Made by a program: the position numbers and the translations under genes
Source: JACKFB01 sp041389525
Lineage (GTDB): Bacteria; Myxococcota_A; UBA9042; PHBI01; JACKFB01
DNA length: 23,186 nt
Direction of reading: 5' to 3'
NCBI GenBank assembly: GCA_041389525.1
Contig: JAWKRR010000086.1
Coordinates: 1-23,186 of the forward strand
In this document: positions 6,355 to 14,573 of the stretch, piece by piece
Layout: the number at the start of each line of letters is the position of its first letter
Numbering within the stretch: the first letter of the stretch is position 1
Notes under the pieces: generated by a model
What the model saw: only the letters and a program-made list of their open reading frames with translations
Databases searched by the model: none
Told to the model about the DNA's origin: nothing

Positions 6355-7718
6355 GCGCGCCGGCCATGGAACTGGTGACGGTTAAGAACAATCCGGCGTT
6401 CTTGGACGACGAGACGCTCATCCGCGGGTTCGTGGTGCGGCAGATCGATCTCGAGCATGTGCTGGAGGCGTTGGCTGACTCCGTCGGCGGGCCGTCCCGC
6501 CACACCCTGGTGGTGGCTCCGCGAGGGATGGGCAAGACCACACTGGTGCTCCGAGCCGCGGCCGAGGTGCGGCGTGACAGCGAGCTGAGCGCGCGCTGGT
6601 ACCCGGTGGTCTTCGCCGAAGAGAGCTATGGCGTGCTCAGCGCGGGCGAGCTGTGGCTGGAGGCGGTGTCCCGAATCGCGGACCAGACCGGCGAACCACG
6701 CTGGCGAAGCATCGAAGAGAGCCTGCGGGCCATTCGAGACGAGCGCGACCTGCGGGACCGGGCGCTGGCGCGGTTGATGGACTTCGCTGACGAGCGCGGT
6801 GTCCGGCTGCTGCTGGTCATCGAGAACATGAACATGCTCTTCAGCGAGCAGCTCAGCACTGATGACGCTTGGGTCTTGCGGGACACGTTTCAGAACGAGC
6901 CGCGGATCCTCGTCATGGCGACCGCGACCCAACGCTTCGACCAAATCGACGATGTGGACAAGGCCTTCTTTGAGCTGATGCGCGTCATCGAGCTGCCGCC
7001 GCTGACGAACGACGAGTGCCGAGTTCTGTGGCACCGCCTCACCGGCGAGCTGCTCGAGGGCGACCGCGTTCGACCGGTGCGGATTCTGACAGGCGGGAAC
7101 ACCCGCTTGGTCGCGATCCTGGCCAGCTTCGCGAAGGAGCGGAGCCTAGCGACACTGATGAAGGAGTTGGTCGGGCTCATTGACGAGTACACCGTCTACT
7201 TCAAGGCGAACCTAGAGGGCCTGCCGGCCACGGAGCGCAAAGTCTTCGTGGCCCTCGCAGACATCTGGCAGCCCGCGACGGCGCGGGAAGTCGCGGACCG
7301 GACGAGGCTGGACACCAACAAGTGCAGCGCGCTGCTCAAGCGCCTGGTGTCGCGAGGCGCCGTCACCGAGGTTCAGAAGTCGGGGGGGAAGACTTGGTAT
7401 CAAGTCGCCGAGCGGCTCTACAACATCTACCACCTGATGCGCGTGCGAGGCGGCGAGGCCGAGCGGGTGCGGGCGTTGGTGGATTTCATGGTGCATCTGT
7501 ATGGCGGGCGGGACGACTTCGGCGCCGTTGCGGCGGGTGTGTTGCACGAGGCGTGCGGGCTGGGGCAGGCGGAAAGGCGCGGGCATCTGCACGCGTTCAC
7601 TGGTCTCGTCGAAGCGCTCGGCGAACCGACCGGAGCGCGAGAGACTGCGCGTGAGGTCCTGCCGGATCTGCTCGGCGTGATCCGCGAGCTACCTGGACTC
7701 GCTGCGACGGTCGCCTGA
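6351..7718 (+). CDS. ATPase 2 of the pair: P-loop NTPase with winged helix, probably C-terminally truncated
   Basis: The ATG at 6351 overlaps the stop of ATPase 1 as ATGA; a second ATG at 6366 is an alternative start. The 455-residue protein has a P-loop APRGMGKTT (56-64) with K62. The Walker B strand is LLLVIEN, where E158-N159 replace the usual D-E/D-D. A sensor-like segment follows (ILVMATATQRF). At about 290-365 is a winged helix-turn-helix that begins after LPATERKVF and ends in YNIYHLMR. The last 90 residues are helical. Related proteins, as I remember them, continue into a long TPR-type region. Here the frame ends at TGA 7716-7718 and is followed by broken TPR-like coding remnants. The architecture (P-loop, winged helix, helical repeats) is that of STAND-type sensors. 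Whether this shortened form is active is unclear. Confidence 0.82.
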   Translation: MSAPAMELVTVKNNPAFLDDETLIRGFVVRQIDLEHVLEALADSVGGPSRHTLVVAPRGMGKTTLVLRAAAEVRRDSELSARWYPVVFAEESYGVLSAGELWLEAVSRIADQTGEPRWRSIEESLRAIRDERDLRDRALARLMDFADERGVRLLLVIENMNMLFSEQLSTDDAWVLRDTFQNEPRILVMATATQRFDQIDDVDKAFFELMRVIELPPLTNDECRVLWHRLTGELLEGDRVRPVRILTGGNTRLVAILASFAKERSLATLMKELVGLIDEYTVYFKANLEGLPATERKVFVALADIWQPATAREVADRTRLDTNKCSALLKRLVSRGAVTEVQKSGGKTWYQVAERLYNIYHLMRVRGGEAERVRALVDFMVHLYGGRDDFGAVAAGVLHEACGLGQAERRGHLHAFTGLVEALGEPTGARETAREVLPDLLGVIRELPGLAATVA

Positions 7719-8621
7719 GCTAATGCGGTCGCTTCAGCCCGCAGAAGGCGCGGGTTGGGAGGAGTGGCCGCCCTACATCGCGCACGTCGCCAAACACGGT
7801 GACTCGGGCGAGGATCTCAACGACGCCACCCGGGCGCGTTCGAGCGACAACTCATCACGAACAGGACCGAATCGGCTGAACCGTGGCTCTGGCTGGCCGG
7901 CTGCTGATCAAAGTCGGCGACGTTTCTGCGTCCGGGAGGTCGAGAAGGCCGTCGCGGCGCGCGAACGAACCCACAACTTCCCAGCGGCGCCGATGCTCCT
8001 CGGTTGGCTTGCCATGACGGTGAGCGACCACCGGATCCGGCGAGGATCGCGTTCCAGCCCTCGCCCCGCCGGCAGATTTGCGTTATGCGTGGGCCTATCT
8101 TGCAGGGTTCCTCGACCGCCAATTGCTCGGGACTCGCGATTGGGCCACTAGCGAAGTGGGGCCAGACGACGACCATCTCGCCCTCCTCGTCGTCGCCGCA
8201 GCCCGCTTCGCGAGCGGTGACACGCAGGTGCAGACGAGTCCTTTCAGGATGCGCGGCCCTCGCGGGCGGCCACCAAGTCAGCGGTCGAGGTCTCCGAGTC
8301 GTCTACGTGTGGGGCGAGTGGCGCGGAGGAGTGTTGGCCTGGACTCGGACCCGGTGCTGGAAGCGTTGAGCGGCGCTGGACGACCCCTGCAGATCCGTTT
8401 TCCTGGATTCGTTACGCTCGCACGGCTGCCGTCAACCCGAGAGGGTCCGGGCGCACGTCGATCGCCTCAAGCTGGATGGCGCGTTCGGGTGGCAGGATGC
8501 TGCCTCACTGGCCCTGAGCGTGGTCGGCCTTGGCCTGGCGGACCTCGCCGCAGCCTGCCTGGGATGGGTGGTCGAGTTCCTGTCTGAGCCTCAGCATGGA
8601 CTTGGTGCGCCTGAGTCTTGA
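7719..8621 (+). pseudogene. decayed coding region, probable TPR-like C-terminus of ATPase 2
   Basis: No frame stays open with normal composition, but protein-like pieces appear in sequence across frames. About 7745-7830 contains WEEWPPYIAHVAKHGDSGE. 7836-7904 contains AFERQLITNR and AEPWLWLAGC, then a TGA. About 7928-8050 contains REVEKAVAARERTHNF and MLLGWLAM. About 8055-8226 contains LAPPADLRYAWAYLAGFLDR and HLALLVVAAARFASGDT. 8370-8621 contains AHVDRLKLDGAFGWQD and LGLADLAAACLGWVVEFLSE, ending in TGA. The repeating helix pattern (pairs like YAWAYLAGFLDRQLG and PMLLGWLAM) resembles tetratricopeptide units. Its position directly after a shortened ATPase suggests these are frameshifted remains of that protein's tail. 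Independent decay of a third gene is the alternative. The stretch 8622-8766 shows no supportable gene. Confidence 0.55.
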
Positions 8622-8766
8622 AGGGCAATTGTATGTGCTGGCCGGCACCCGGAAGCCGGGACTCGCCGCGGCTCGCCAATTGGTCACGCTGGACTGGTCG
8701 GAGGCTGACGACGGACCTCTTCGTCGACCTCGCCGTCGCCGGTCACGCCGCGGAGGGCGCAGAAAT

Positions 8767-8913
8767 ACTCCATCGGCCCGACGGGGTGTCGGGTTGAGGG
8801 ATTTCTCCGCCGGGCGGTGCTCAGGCGCGTGGGCGGCGCGCTCATTGGTTGGGACTGGGAAATCCCGCATGGCGGCTCCCGCCCCTCATGCGCCAACGAA
8901 TCCGATGCCAACA
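8767..8913. repeat. 147-bp direct repeat, copy 2 (right boundary of ATPase cassette)
   Basis: This is the same-orientation partner of 4870-5016, identical at 146 of 147 positions by eye. The two copies start about 3.9 kb apart. The hairpins described for copy 1 fall here at 8777-8793 and 8866-8892. The copy follows the decayed coding region and ends 48 bp before the stop of the minus-strand hydrolase gene. If the two copies recombined, the ATPase pair would be lost and one intact repeat left in the gap between the hydrolase and lipoprotein genes. Confidence 0.92.
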
Positions 8914-8924
8914 GACGCGTTGGC
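8907..8924. other. inverted repeat GCCAAC-N6-GTTGGC at the right repeat boundary
   Basis: The arms GCCAAC (8907-8912) and GTTGGC (8919-8924) are perfectly complementary, with a 6-base spacer that straddles the end of repeat copy 2. At the end of copy 1 the equivalent position reads GCCAAC-N6-GTTGAC (5010-5027), and a perfect version with the same spacer length lies at 5054-5071. The geometry would fit a dimeric regulator or a recombinase core, but no recombinase gene is visible in the window. Confidence 0.5.
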
Positions 8925-8938
8925 GAAGCGAGCGGGCT

Positions 8939-8953
8939 GTGCGGCCCCCGCAC
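8939..8953 (-). terminator. short GC stem-loop past the hydrolase gene, possible terminator
   Basis: GTGCGG (8939-8944) pairs perfectly with CCGCAC (8948-8953) around a 3-base loop, 8 nt beyond the stop of the minus-strand hydrolase gene. There is no T-run, so termination strength is doubtful. Confidence 0.35.
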
Positions 8954-8961
8954 GCCAGGTG

Positions 8962-11112
8962 CTACGGCGCCAGCAGGAACTGCATCGCTTGGAGCTGGGC
9001 TTGGCCGGTGACTTCGGGGATGACGCCGTCTAGCAAGAAGACGTGGGAGCCTTGGAACTGCGAGACGCCGTTGGGGGTCGGGCCGGCGGAGAGGTTGTGG
9101 GTCGGCAGCCCGAGATCGAAGTATTGCTGGTTGATGGCGCCGTCGACCCAGAGGGGGAGGTCGGCGGGGGTGGGGGCGCCGCTGGCGATGGCTTGGGCGA
9201 GGCGGGCGTTGGCGTTGTTGGGGACGACGGCGTCGTCGGCGGCGAACTGAAGGAGGACGCGGGGTTTGGCGCCGCCGAGGGCTCCGGAGAGGATGGCCGG
9301 GGCGAAGGTCAGGGGGTCGGCGGCGGCTAGGACGGTGCCGGCGACCAGCTCGAAGAGCTCGTGTTCGTCGCTCTGGGGCAGCAGGCGACGGGGCGAGCCG
9401 GCGAGGAGGCCGAAGCCCTCCGCACCCGCGGTGGCGTACATCAGCAGGTCGATGTCGTGGGAGAGCGAGCGGCTGTCTCGCAGAATCGCGGTCACGCCGC
9501 CGCCGGGGACGTTGAGGACTGCGCGGGAGACGTGCGGGGAGACCGCCGCGATGATGGTGCCGAGCATGCCGCCGAGGCTCTGGCCGATGAGCATGATGTC
9601 GCCGAAGTCGTCGGGGGCTCCGTTGCCGTCGAGGTCCACCCGCGGGTCGGCGCCGTCGGCGCTGGCGAGGACGCGGATGAGGGCGAGCTCGTCGACGACG
9701 CTCTGGCGCAGCTTGTCGCGGGAGCGTCCCAGCATCGTGGGGTTCAGGAAGGGGTCGGGGAAGCGCACGCCGGCGGCCGCGAGGACCGGGTCGACCTTGT
9801 TGCTGAAGTCGCCCTCGGGGACGGCGATGTCGGCTTGGCGGTCGCCGTGCTGGTAGAGATCGATGGCGACGAGGGCGAATCCCGCGCTGCACGCGGCGCT
9901 GGCGAGGGCAGACATGGTCGATTTCGACAGGGTGAATCCGTGGATGCCGACGATCACCGGCATGGGATCTTGGTGCACTGCGGGAAAGAACATCAGGTAG
10001 GGGATGGTGCGGAACGGGGTGGAGGCCGCGAGGCTGGCGGGGTTGCCGGGATGAAAGGGCACCTGCAGGTCGCGAGCGCGGATGGTGCCGTTGAAGAGTA
10101 GGGCCGCGGTGTCGGGGATCGGGTCGGAGATGAAGACCGGCGTGGAGAGCTCGCCCACCGCGACGCGGGCGATGCCGGCCGTCGGGATGCAGGGCGCGGG
10201 CGCGCAGTCCTCGGGACAGTCGACGGGCCGGTCGGCGACGCAGGGGTTGACGCAGGCAGGGGCGCAGGCGCCGACGGGCTCGGTGACCTGCGGGTTCAGG
10301 ACGGCGGAGACGGCGGCGGCGTTGGGCGCGATGGTCTGCCCGGCGGCGGCGATCTGGCGGTCACCGGCGGGCAGAAACGCCGTCACCGCGATGCTGAGGT
10401 CGGCGCCAGCGCGGTCGACGGGGGCCTGACCCTCGACGTAGGCCTGCAGCAGCTGCATCTGGCCGGTGTCGGACTTCGTCGTGAACTCGAACCAGGCGAG
10501 GGTGTCCGCGCGACTCGACACGGCGGGGTCGATGGCCATCATCCGGCTGAAGCTCGCGTCGGTGGCCGCATCGCCGTCGCGCGTCGCGAGGGCGTAGTCC
10601 TCAGACGGATTGATCTTGGCGCCACCCCGCGTCCGCAGGGGCTCGCGCCGCACCACCACCCCGTAGGTCCCGGGGGCCAGCGACGTCGCCGGCCGAAAGG
10701 TCACCGTGTTCGTCTCGGTCCAGACGCGATGCTCGGCCAAGGTCACCGGTTCGAGGCTGGCGCCGTCGATGCGCCACATCCCGATGGACGCGGGCAGCGT
10801 GGCTTCGTCGATCCACGCCTCGGGGTCGTCGGGAGCCGGCGTGAAGGGCACGCGGACGAACCCGGCGGCCCAGTAGCCGGTCTGGGCGTTCACCAGCAAG
10901 CGATTCAGCAGGCGGTAGTTGGCGAGCTGGTCCTCGCTGAACCCGGCGAGCAGGCCGCGATTGTCGAGATACGCGTCCGTCGGGAACGGGTGGTCTGCGA
11001 CGTTCGCGGTGCTGCGATCGAAGCGAAGCTCGATGCTGGGGGCGTCGGCTTGGCAGGCGGCCAGCGCGAGCGCCGCTGCGAGCGCGATTGGGGCAAATGC
11101 GGCAGCGCGCAT
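8962..11112 (-). CDS. large alpha/beta-hydrolase lipoprotein (lipase/esterase-like)
   Basis: The ATG at 11112 has GGAGG upstream and opens a lipoprotein signal peptide with lipobox LAAC. The open frame continues further upstream, but that part is not protein-like. The 716-residue protein starts with a beta-rich N-terminal region (about 25-280; FDRSTANVADHPFPTDAYL is typical of secreted hydrolases of this group). A cysteine cluster follows at 283-308 (six Cys in 26 residues), then the alpha/beta-hydrolase domain (about 330-716). The nucleophile elbow is GQSLGG with S512. The acid is probably D626 or D627 in FAADDAVVP, and the histidine H690 in GSHVFLL. A calcium-site-like stretch (DLDGNGAPDDFGD) precedes the elbow. 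It is likely an outer-membrane or secreted esterase/lipase of unknown substrate. It is transcribed alone, divergent from the PRiA4-type gene. Confidence 0.88.
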   Translation of the reverse strand: MRAAAFAPIALAAALALAACQADAPSIELRFDRSTANVADHPFPTDAYLDNRGLLAGFSEDQLANYRLLNRLLVNAQTGYWAAGFVRVPFTPAPDDPEAWIDEATLPASIGMWRIDGASLEPVTLAEHRVWTETNTVTFRPATSLAPGTYGVVVRREPLRTRGGAKINPSEDYALATRDGDAATDASFSRMMAIDPAVSSRADTLAWFEFTTKSDTGQMQLLQAYVEGQAPVDRAGADLSIAVTAFLPAGDRQIAAAGQTIAPNAAAVSAVLNPQVTEPVGACAPACVNPCVADRPVDCPEDCAPAPCIPTAGIARVAVGELSTPVFISDPIPDTAALLFNGTIRARDLQVPFHPGNPASLAASTPFRTIPYLMFFPAVHQDPMPVIVGIHGFTLSKSTMSALASAACSAGFALVAIDLYQHGDRQADIAVPEGDFSNKVDPVLAAAGVRFPDPFLNPTMLGRSRDKLRQSVVDELALIRVLASADGADPRVDLDGNGAPDDFGDIMLIGQSLGGMLGTIIAAVSPHVSRAVLNVPGGGVTAILRDSRSLSHDIDLLMYATAGAEGFGLLAGSPRRLLPQSDEHELFELVAGTVLAAADPLTFAPAILSGALGGAKPRVLLQFAADDAVVPNNANARLAQAIASGAPTPADLPLWVDGAINQQYFDLGLPTHNLSAGPTPNGVSQFQGSHVFLLDGVIPEVTGQAQLQAMQFLLAP

Positions 11113-11263
11113 GGAGCCTCCGGGGCGGGCGAATCGTGAGGATTTCGCTGGCCCTAAGGCTACACGATGCGCAGGGCGGCGGACAGAAGTGCGGCGCGGG
11201 CGGCCGCTCTGGACGCGCGCGGGGGCGTGTGCGAAGCCTTCCGAACCGACAGGAGGATCAGGC
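11113..11263. promoter_or_regulatory. divergent intergenic region between hydrolase and PRiA4-type gene
   Basis: This 151-bp gap carries the start signals of both divergent genes: a GGAGG site reading left, and AGGAGG at 11251-11256 reading right. Promoters for both should lie here, but GC content masks any clear -35/-10 pair, and I see no strong palindrome. Confidence 0.4.
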
Positions 11264-13312
11264 GTGGCGAAGAGCAATTCGGGGCGAGGCCGGCAACTCA
11301 AGCAGATGGCGGAGCGACGGAGGGCGGCGGCCTCGGGCGCCGGGCGATTGCCGGTCATCCCGAGGTCCACCTGGAAGCTGGCGGTCGTCACGCCCACGCC
11401 GACGATGGACCCAGGCGAGGTCTATGATCTCTTGCTGGTCGAGGACGAACGCCGCCTCGTGCGGGCCTTCGAGATGTGCTTTCGCCCCGCGGGCGCCGCG
11501 GAGCTGGTCAAGGTCCTCGAGCAGGCGATGCGGCGCCCAGAGCGGCCGATGAAGCCAAGCCAGCCCGCCGCGCTGGTGGTGGCGAGCCACGCCGCGGCGG
11601 CCGCGCTCACGCCGATCGCCGAGCGCCATGGCATCGCCCTCGCCGTCGACGAGGGGATCAAGGTCGGGCGCGAGTTTCTGAAGCTCGCCGAACGCAGCGG
11701 TGACAGGCTCTCCAACGGGCCGCCCCTCGGGGTGCCGCCCTCGTGCGAGCGCGCCCTCGCCGAGGCAGCCGACGCGCTCGCGCTGCTCGAGCCGTGGGAG
11801 GATTTCGACGACGACGTCACCTTCGAACTCGACCGGCCCAGCCAGCCCCTGGCCTTCCGGTTCGCGGTCGTGATGGGGGCCCTCCACGAGACCTACGGCA
11901 TCGCGCTGTATCGATCGATGGAGGACATCCAGCGCATCCGTGACAGCCACAACCCACACCGGGAGCTGGTCGAATCGCGGCTGGCCTTTCTCTCGTTCGC
12001 CGATGAATTGGACGCGGACCAGATCGCCCTGTGTCGCCATCGCGGCTACCCGGATCGGTCCGGCATGTACCTTAACTGCGCGGGGGTCGTGGGCGGCAAG
12101 ATGCGCGGGCAACTGGACGCAGCGGATGCCGAGGACCTGCGAGCCGCGTTGACCGCGTTGACCGCGTTGTTCGAGCGCCTTGCCGCCGACGAGACCCTGG
12201 AGCTGAGCGAGCACGAGCAGGTCGAGGTCGACGGCGAGCCTGTCGGGATCACGCTGCATTGGCCACAGGACGACGCGCCGCGCTTCCCGCTCCCGCCGCC
12301 GATCTGCGGGCCCGACGTCACGGTCTGGCTACAGACGCTGCCGAAGGGCGCGCCGGGGCTGCCGCCGGCGCTCGCGGGCAGGGAGCACGAGGCCCTGGTC
12401 ATTCAGGGACTCAAGGCGGACATGCTCCGTGCGGCCGAGCAGCTACGCGACCAGACGAGCTACGCCGTGCTGCACTCAGGCCCCGACATGATGTTGGTGT
12501 CGCCGAGCGACGGCGCGCTGCTGTCGATCTGCCACCTGCCAGTCGCTGTCGGCTTCCCGCTTGAAATGCTTCTGGAGCACCAGACCGAGATCCTGCTGCT
12601 GCTGATGCCCGGAGGAAAAAAGCTCCCCATCGCTGGCCCCGATGTCCGCAAAGCGCTCCTGGTCCGACCGCTCCAGCCGGAGCTCTTCGAGCCCCCCGAA
12701 ATCGAGCCCCTGACGATCGAGCGCTTCGCCGCAGACTCCCCCTTCGATGCCGACGAGCGCTTCGTGTTCGAGGTGAGCTTGAACGGTGTCGAGCCGCGCA
12801 TCTGGCGGCGATTCACCGCCCCGACTTTCGCCGTGTTCGACGACCTGCACGTGGCGATTCAATGCGCCGCCGAATGGGACGACGCGCATCTGTATGGGTT
12901 CTACGGCGGGTGGGGACGCGACAGCGACGTCCTGGCGGAGCCTGCGTCTTCGGGCGGCCTCGACTATGGCGAGCGGGCAGCGCCGGCCGCGCACCAGACC
13001 CCGCTGTTCACGTTCTTCACCGACCGCCGCAAGCGCAAGTGCGCGTACCGATACGACTTCGGTGACGATTGGCGCCTGACGGTGCAGCTGCTGCGGGTCG
13101 AAAAGGGGGCCGGACCGGGCTTCGAGCTCTTGGATGGCGAGCGGGCCTTTCCGCCGGAGGACTGCGGCGGGCTCCCCGGCTACGCGAACATCGTCGCGTC
13201 GCTGGCGGCGGGGACGATGGACAAAGGGCTGCGCGAGTGGTTGGGCGATTGGGCGCCGGAGACCTTCCACATCAAGCGGCTGAAGGCCGAGTTTCTCTCG
13301 GCGAACGGATGA
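11264..13312 (+). CDS. PRiA4_ORF3-domain protein (plasmid pRiA4b ORF-3-like), 682 aa
   Basis: The GTG at 11264 is fixed by AGGAGG seven bases upstream; the open frame extends further left but is not protein-like. The basic N-terminus (KSNSGRGRQLKQMAERRR) may bind nucleic acid. Residues about 40-150 and 165-345 form two alpha/beta domains resembling the DUF6930 and DUF7309 regions that often precede this C-terminus (from memory, moderate certainty). The PRiA4_ORF3 domain starts near residue 498 with FVFEVSLNGVEPRIWRRF. It contains the hallmark YDFGDDW and the late CGGLPGY motif and runs to the end. It has no signal peptide. The gene ends 7 nt before sbcD, so the three genes probably form one transcript. 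The function of the PRiA4_ORF3 family is not established; the context suggests a DNA-related role. Confidence 0.85.
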   Translation: MAKSNSGRGRQLKQMAERRRAAASGAGRLPVIPRSTWKLAVVTPTPTMDPGEVYDLLLVEDERRLVRAFEMCFRPAGAAELVKVLEQAMRRPERPMKPSQPAALVVASHAAAAALTPIAERHGIALAVDEGIKVGREFLKLAERSGDRLSNGPPLGVPPSCERALAEAADALALLEPWEDFDDDVTFELDRPSQPLAFRFAVVMGALHETYGIALYRSMEDIQRIRDSHNPHRELVESRLAFLSFADELDADQIALCRHRGYPDRSGMYLNCAGVVGGKMRGQLDAADAEDLRAALTALTALFERLAADETLELSEHEQVEVDGEPVGITLHWPQDDAPRFPLPPPICGPDVTVWLQTLPKGAPGLPPALAGREHEALVIQGLKADMLRAAEQLRDQTSYAVLHSGPDMMLVSPSDGALLSICHLPVAVGFPLEMLLEHQTEILLLLMPGGKKLPIAGPDVRKALLVRPLQPELFEPPEIEPLTIERFAADSPFDADERFVFEVSLNGVEPRIWRRFTAPTFAVFDDLHVAIQCAAEWDDAHLYGFYGGWGRDSDVLAEPASSGGLDYGERAAPAAHQTPLFTFFTDRRKRKCAYRYDFGDDWRLTVQLLRVEKGAGPGFELLDGERAFPPEDCGGLPGYANIVASLAAGTMDKGLREWLGDWAPETFHIKRLKAEFLSANG

Positions 13313-13319
13313 GCGGCCG

Positions 13320-14573
13320 ATGAAGCTGATCCACACGTCGGACTGGCACCTGGGGCATCGGCTGCACGACCTGGGACGCGAGCTCGAGCACGCGCGGTTT
13401 CTGGCGTGGTTGCTGGACCAGATCGAGGCCGAAGGGGCGGACGCGCTGCTGATCGCCGGCGACATCTTCGACTCGGCGAACCCGCCCGCGTCGGCCCAGG
13501 AGCAGTGGTATCGGTTTCTGGCTGAGGCGCGGCGGCGTTTTGCGGCGCTGGATATCGTCGTCATCGGCGGCAACCACGACTCGGCGGCGCGGCTGGACGC
13601 TCCCAACCCGCTGCTGCGGGCGCTGGACGTGCGCTTGGTGGGCGGGATGCCGCAGACCGACGACGACGAGGCCCTGTCGGACGCGGTGCTGGCGCCGCTT
13701 TGCGGTGGTGGCGGCGAGGTCGAGGCGTGGGTGGCCGCCGTGCCGTTCTTGCGGCCGGCCGACCTGCCCGCGACCGGCGAAAACGCTGATGGCGACGCGC
13801 TGATCGGCGGGGTTCGGGCGGTGTACGACCGGACCCTGACCCTGGCGCGGGCGCGCTGCGAACCGGGCCAGGCCGTGGTCGGGATGGGCCACCTTTATAT
13901 GACCGGCGGGCAGGTCAGCGAGCTGTCGGAGCGGAAGATCCTGGGCGGCAACCAGCACGCGCTACCCGCCGACATCTTCCCCGAAGACGTGGCTTACGTG
14001 GCGCTGGGTCATCTGCATCTGGCGCAGAAGGTCGGGCGCGAGCAGGTGCGCTACTCGGGCTCGCCGATTCCGCTGTCCCTGTCGGAGCGGCGGTACCCGC
14101 ATCAGGTGGTGGTCGTAGAGATCTCGGGCGGGCGTTTCGTGAGCGCTCGGGCGCTTCGGGTGCCGCGAACCGTGGAGATGTTGCGAGTCCCCGCCGACGG
14201 GTTTGCGCCGCTCGAGGCCGTGCTCGAGGGGGTGCGGGGGCTGGCTGGCGAGGCGCCCGAGGGGGCGGACAGTGAGCTGCCGCCTCCTTTTTTGGAGGTC
14301 GCGGTGGCGCTGAGCGAGCCGGAGCCGGCCCTGCGGCATCGGCTGGAGGAGGCGCTCGAGGGGCGCTGGGCGCGGCTGGCGCGGATTGGGGTCAGCTACA
14401 CCGGGCACGGCGGGGCGCTTGGCGACGCGGCGGAGGTGCAGACCCTGGGCACGCTGACGCCCGAGGAGGTGCTGCGGCACCGGTACGCGCGGGACCACGA
14501 GGGCGAGCCGCCGAGCGAGCTCTTGGGGGCGTTTCACGAGCTGGTGGACGAAGTCGCGCGGGGGGCAGCGTGA
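13320..14573 (+). CDS. sbcD: exonuclease subunit SbcD
   Basis: SbcD is the Mre11-type metallophosphoesterase nuclease of the SbcCD complex, which cuts hairpins and processes DNA ends using two metal ions. The 417-residue protein carries all phosphoesterase motifs: D8 and H10 in TSDWHLGH, D48 in GDIFDSANP, N85 and H86 in GGNHDS, a GH motif in VVGMGHLY, and GHLHLAQ near residue 230. The C-terminal capping and SbcC-binding region (about 270-400) is present. The ATG at 13320 gives the canonical N-terminus MKLIHTSDWH. It lies 7 nt after the PRiA4-type gene, and its stop overlaps the start of sbcC as GTGA, so the two subunits are translationally coupled. Confidence 0.96.
   Translation: MKLIHTSDWHLGHRLHDLGRELEHARFLAWLLDQIEAEGADALLIAGDIFDSANPPASAQEQWYRFLAEARRRFAALDIVVIGGNHDSAARLDAPNPLLRALDVRLVGGMPQTDDDEALSDAVLAPLCGGGGEVEAWVAAVPFLRPADLPATGENADGDALIGGVRAVYDRTLTLARARCEPGQAVVGMGHLYMTGGQVSELSERKILGGNQHALPADIFPEDVAYVALGHLHLAQKVGREQVRYSGSPIPLSLSERRYPHQVVVVEISGGRFVSARALRVPRTVEMLRVPADGFAPLEAVLEGVRGLAGEAPEGADSELPPPFLEVAVALSEPEPALRHRLEEALEGRWARLARIGVSYTGHGGALGDAAEVQTLGTLTPEEVLRHRYARDHEGEPPSELLGAFHELVDEVARGAA

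Noticed and set aside
8530..9033. Plus-strand frame crossing repeat copy 2 into the hydrolase gene region.
   Set aside because: It runs through the non-coding repeat and antisense into the hydrolase gene; at most its first part belongs to the decayed region.
11258..13606. Long open frames antisense to the PRiA4-type gene and the start of sbcD.
   Set aside because: No ribosome sites or recognisable domains, and they oppose well-supported genes.
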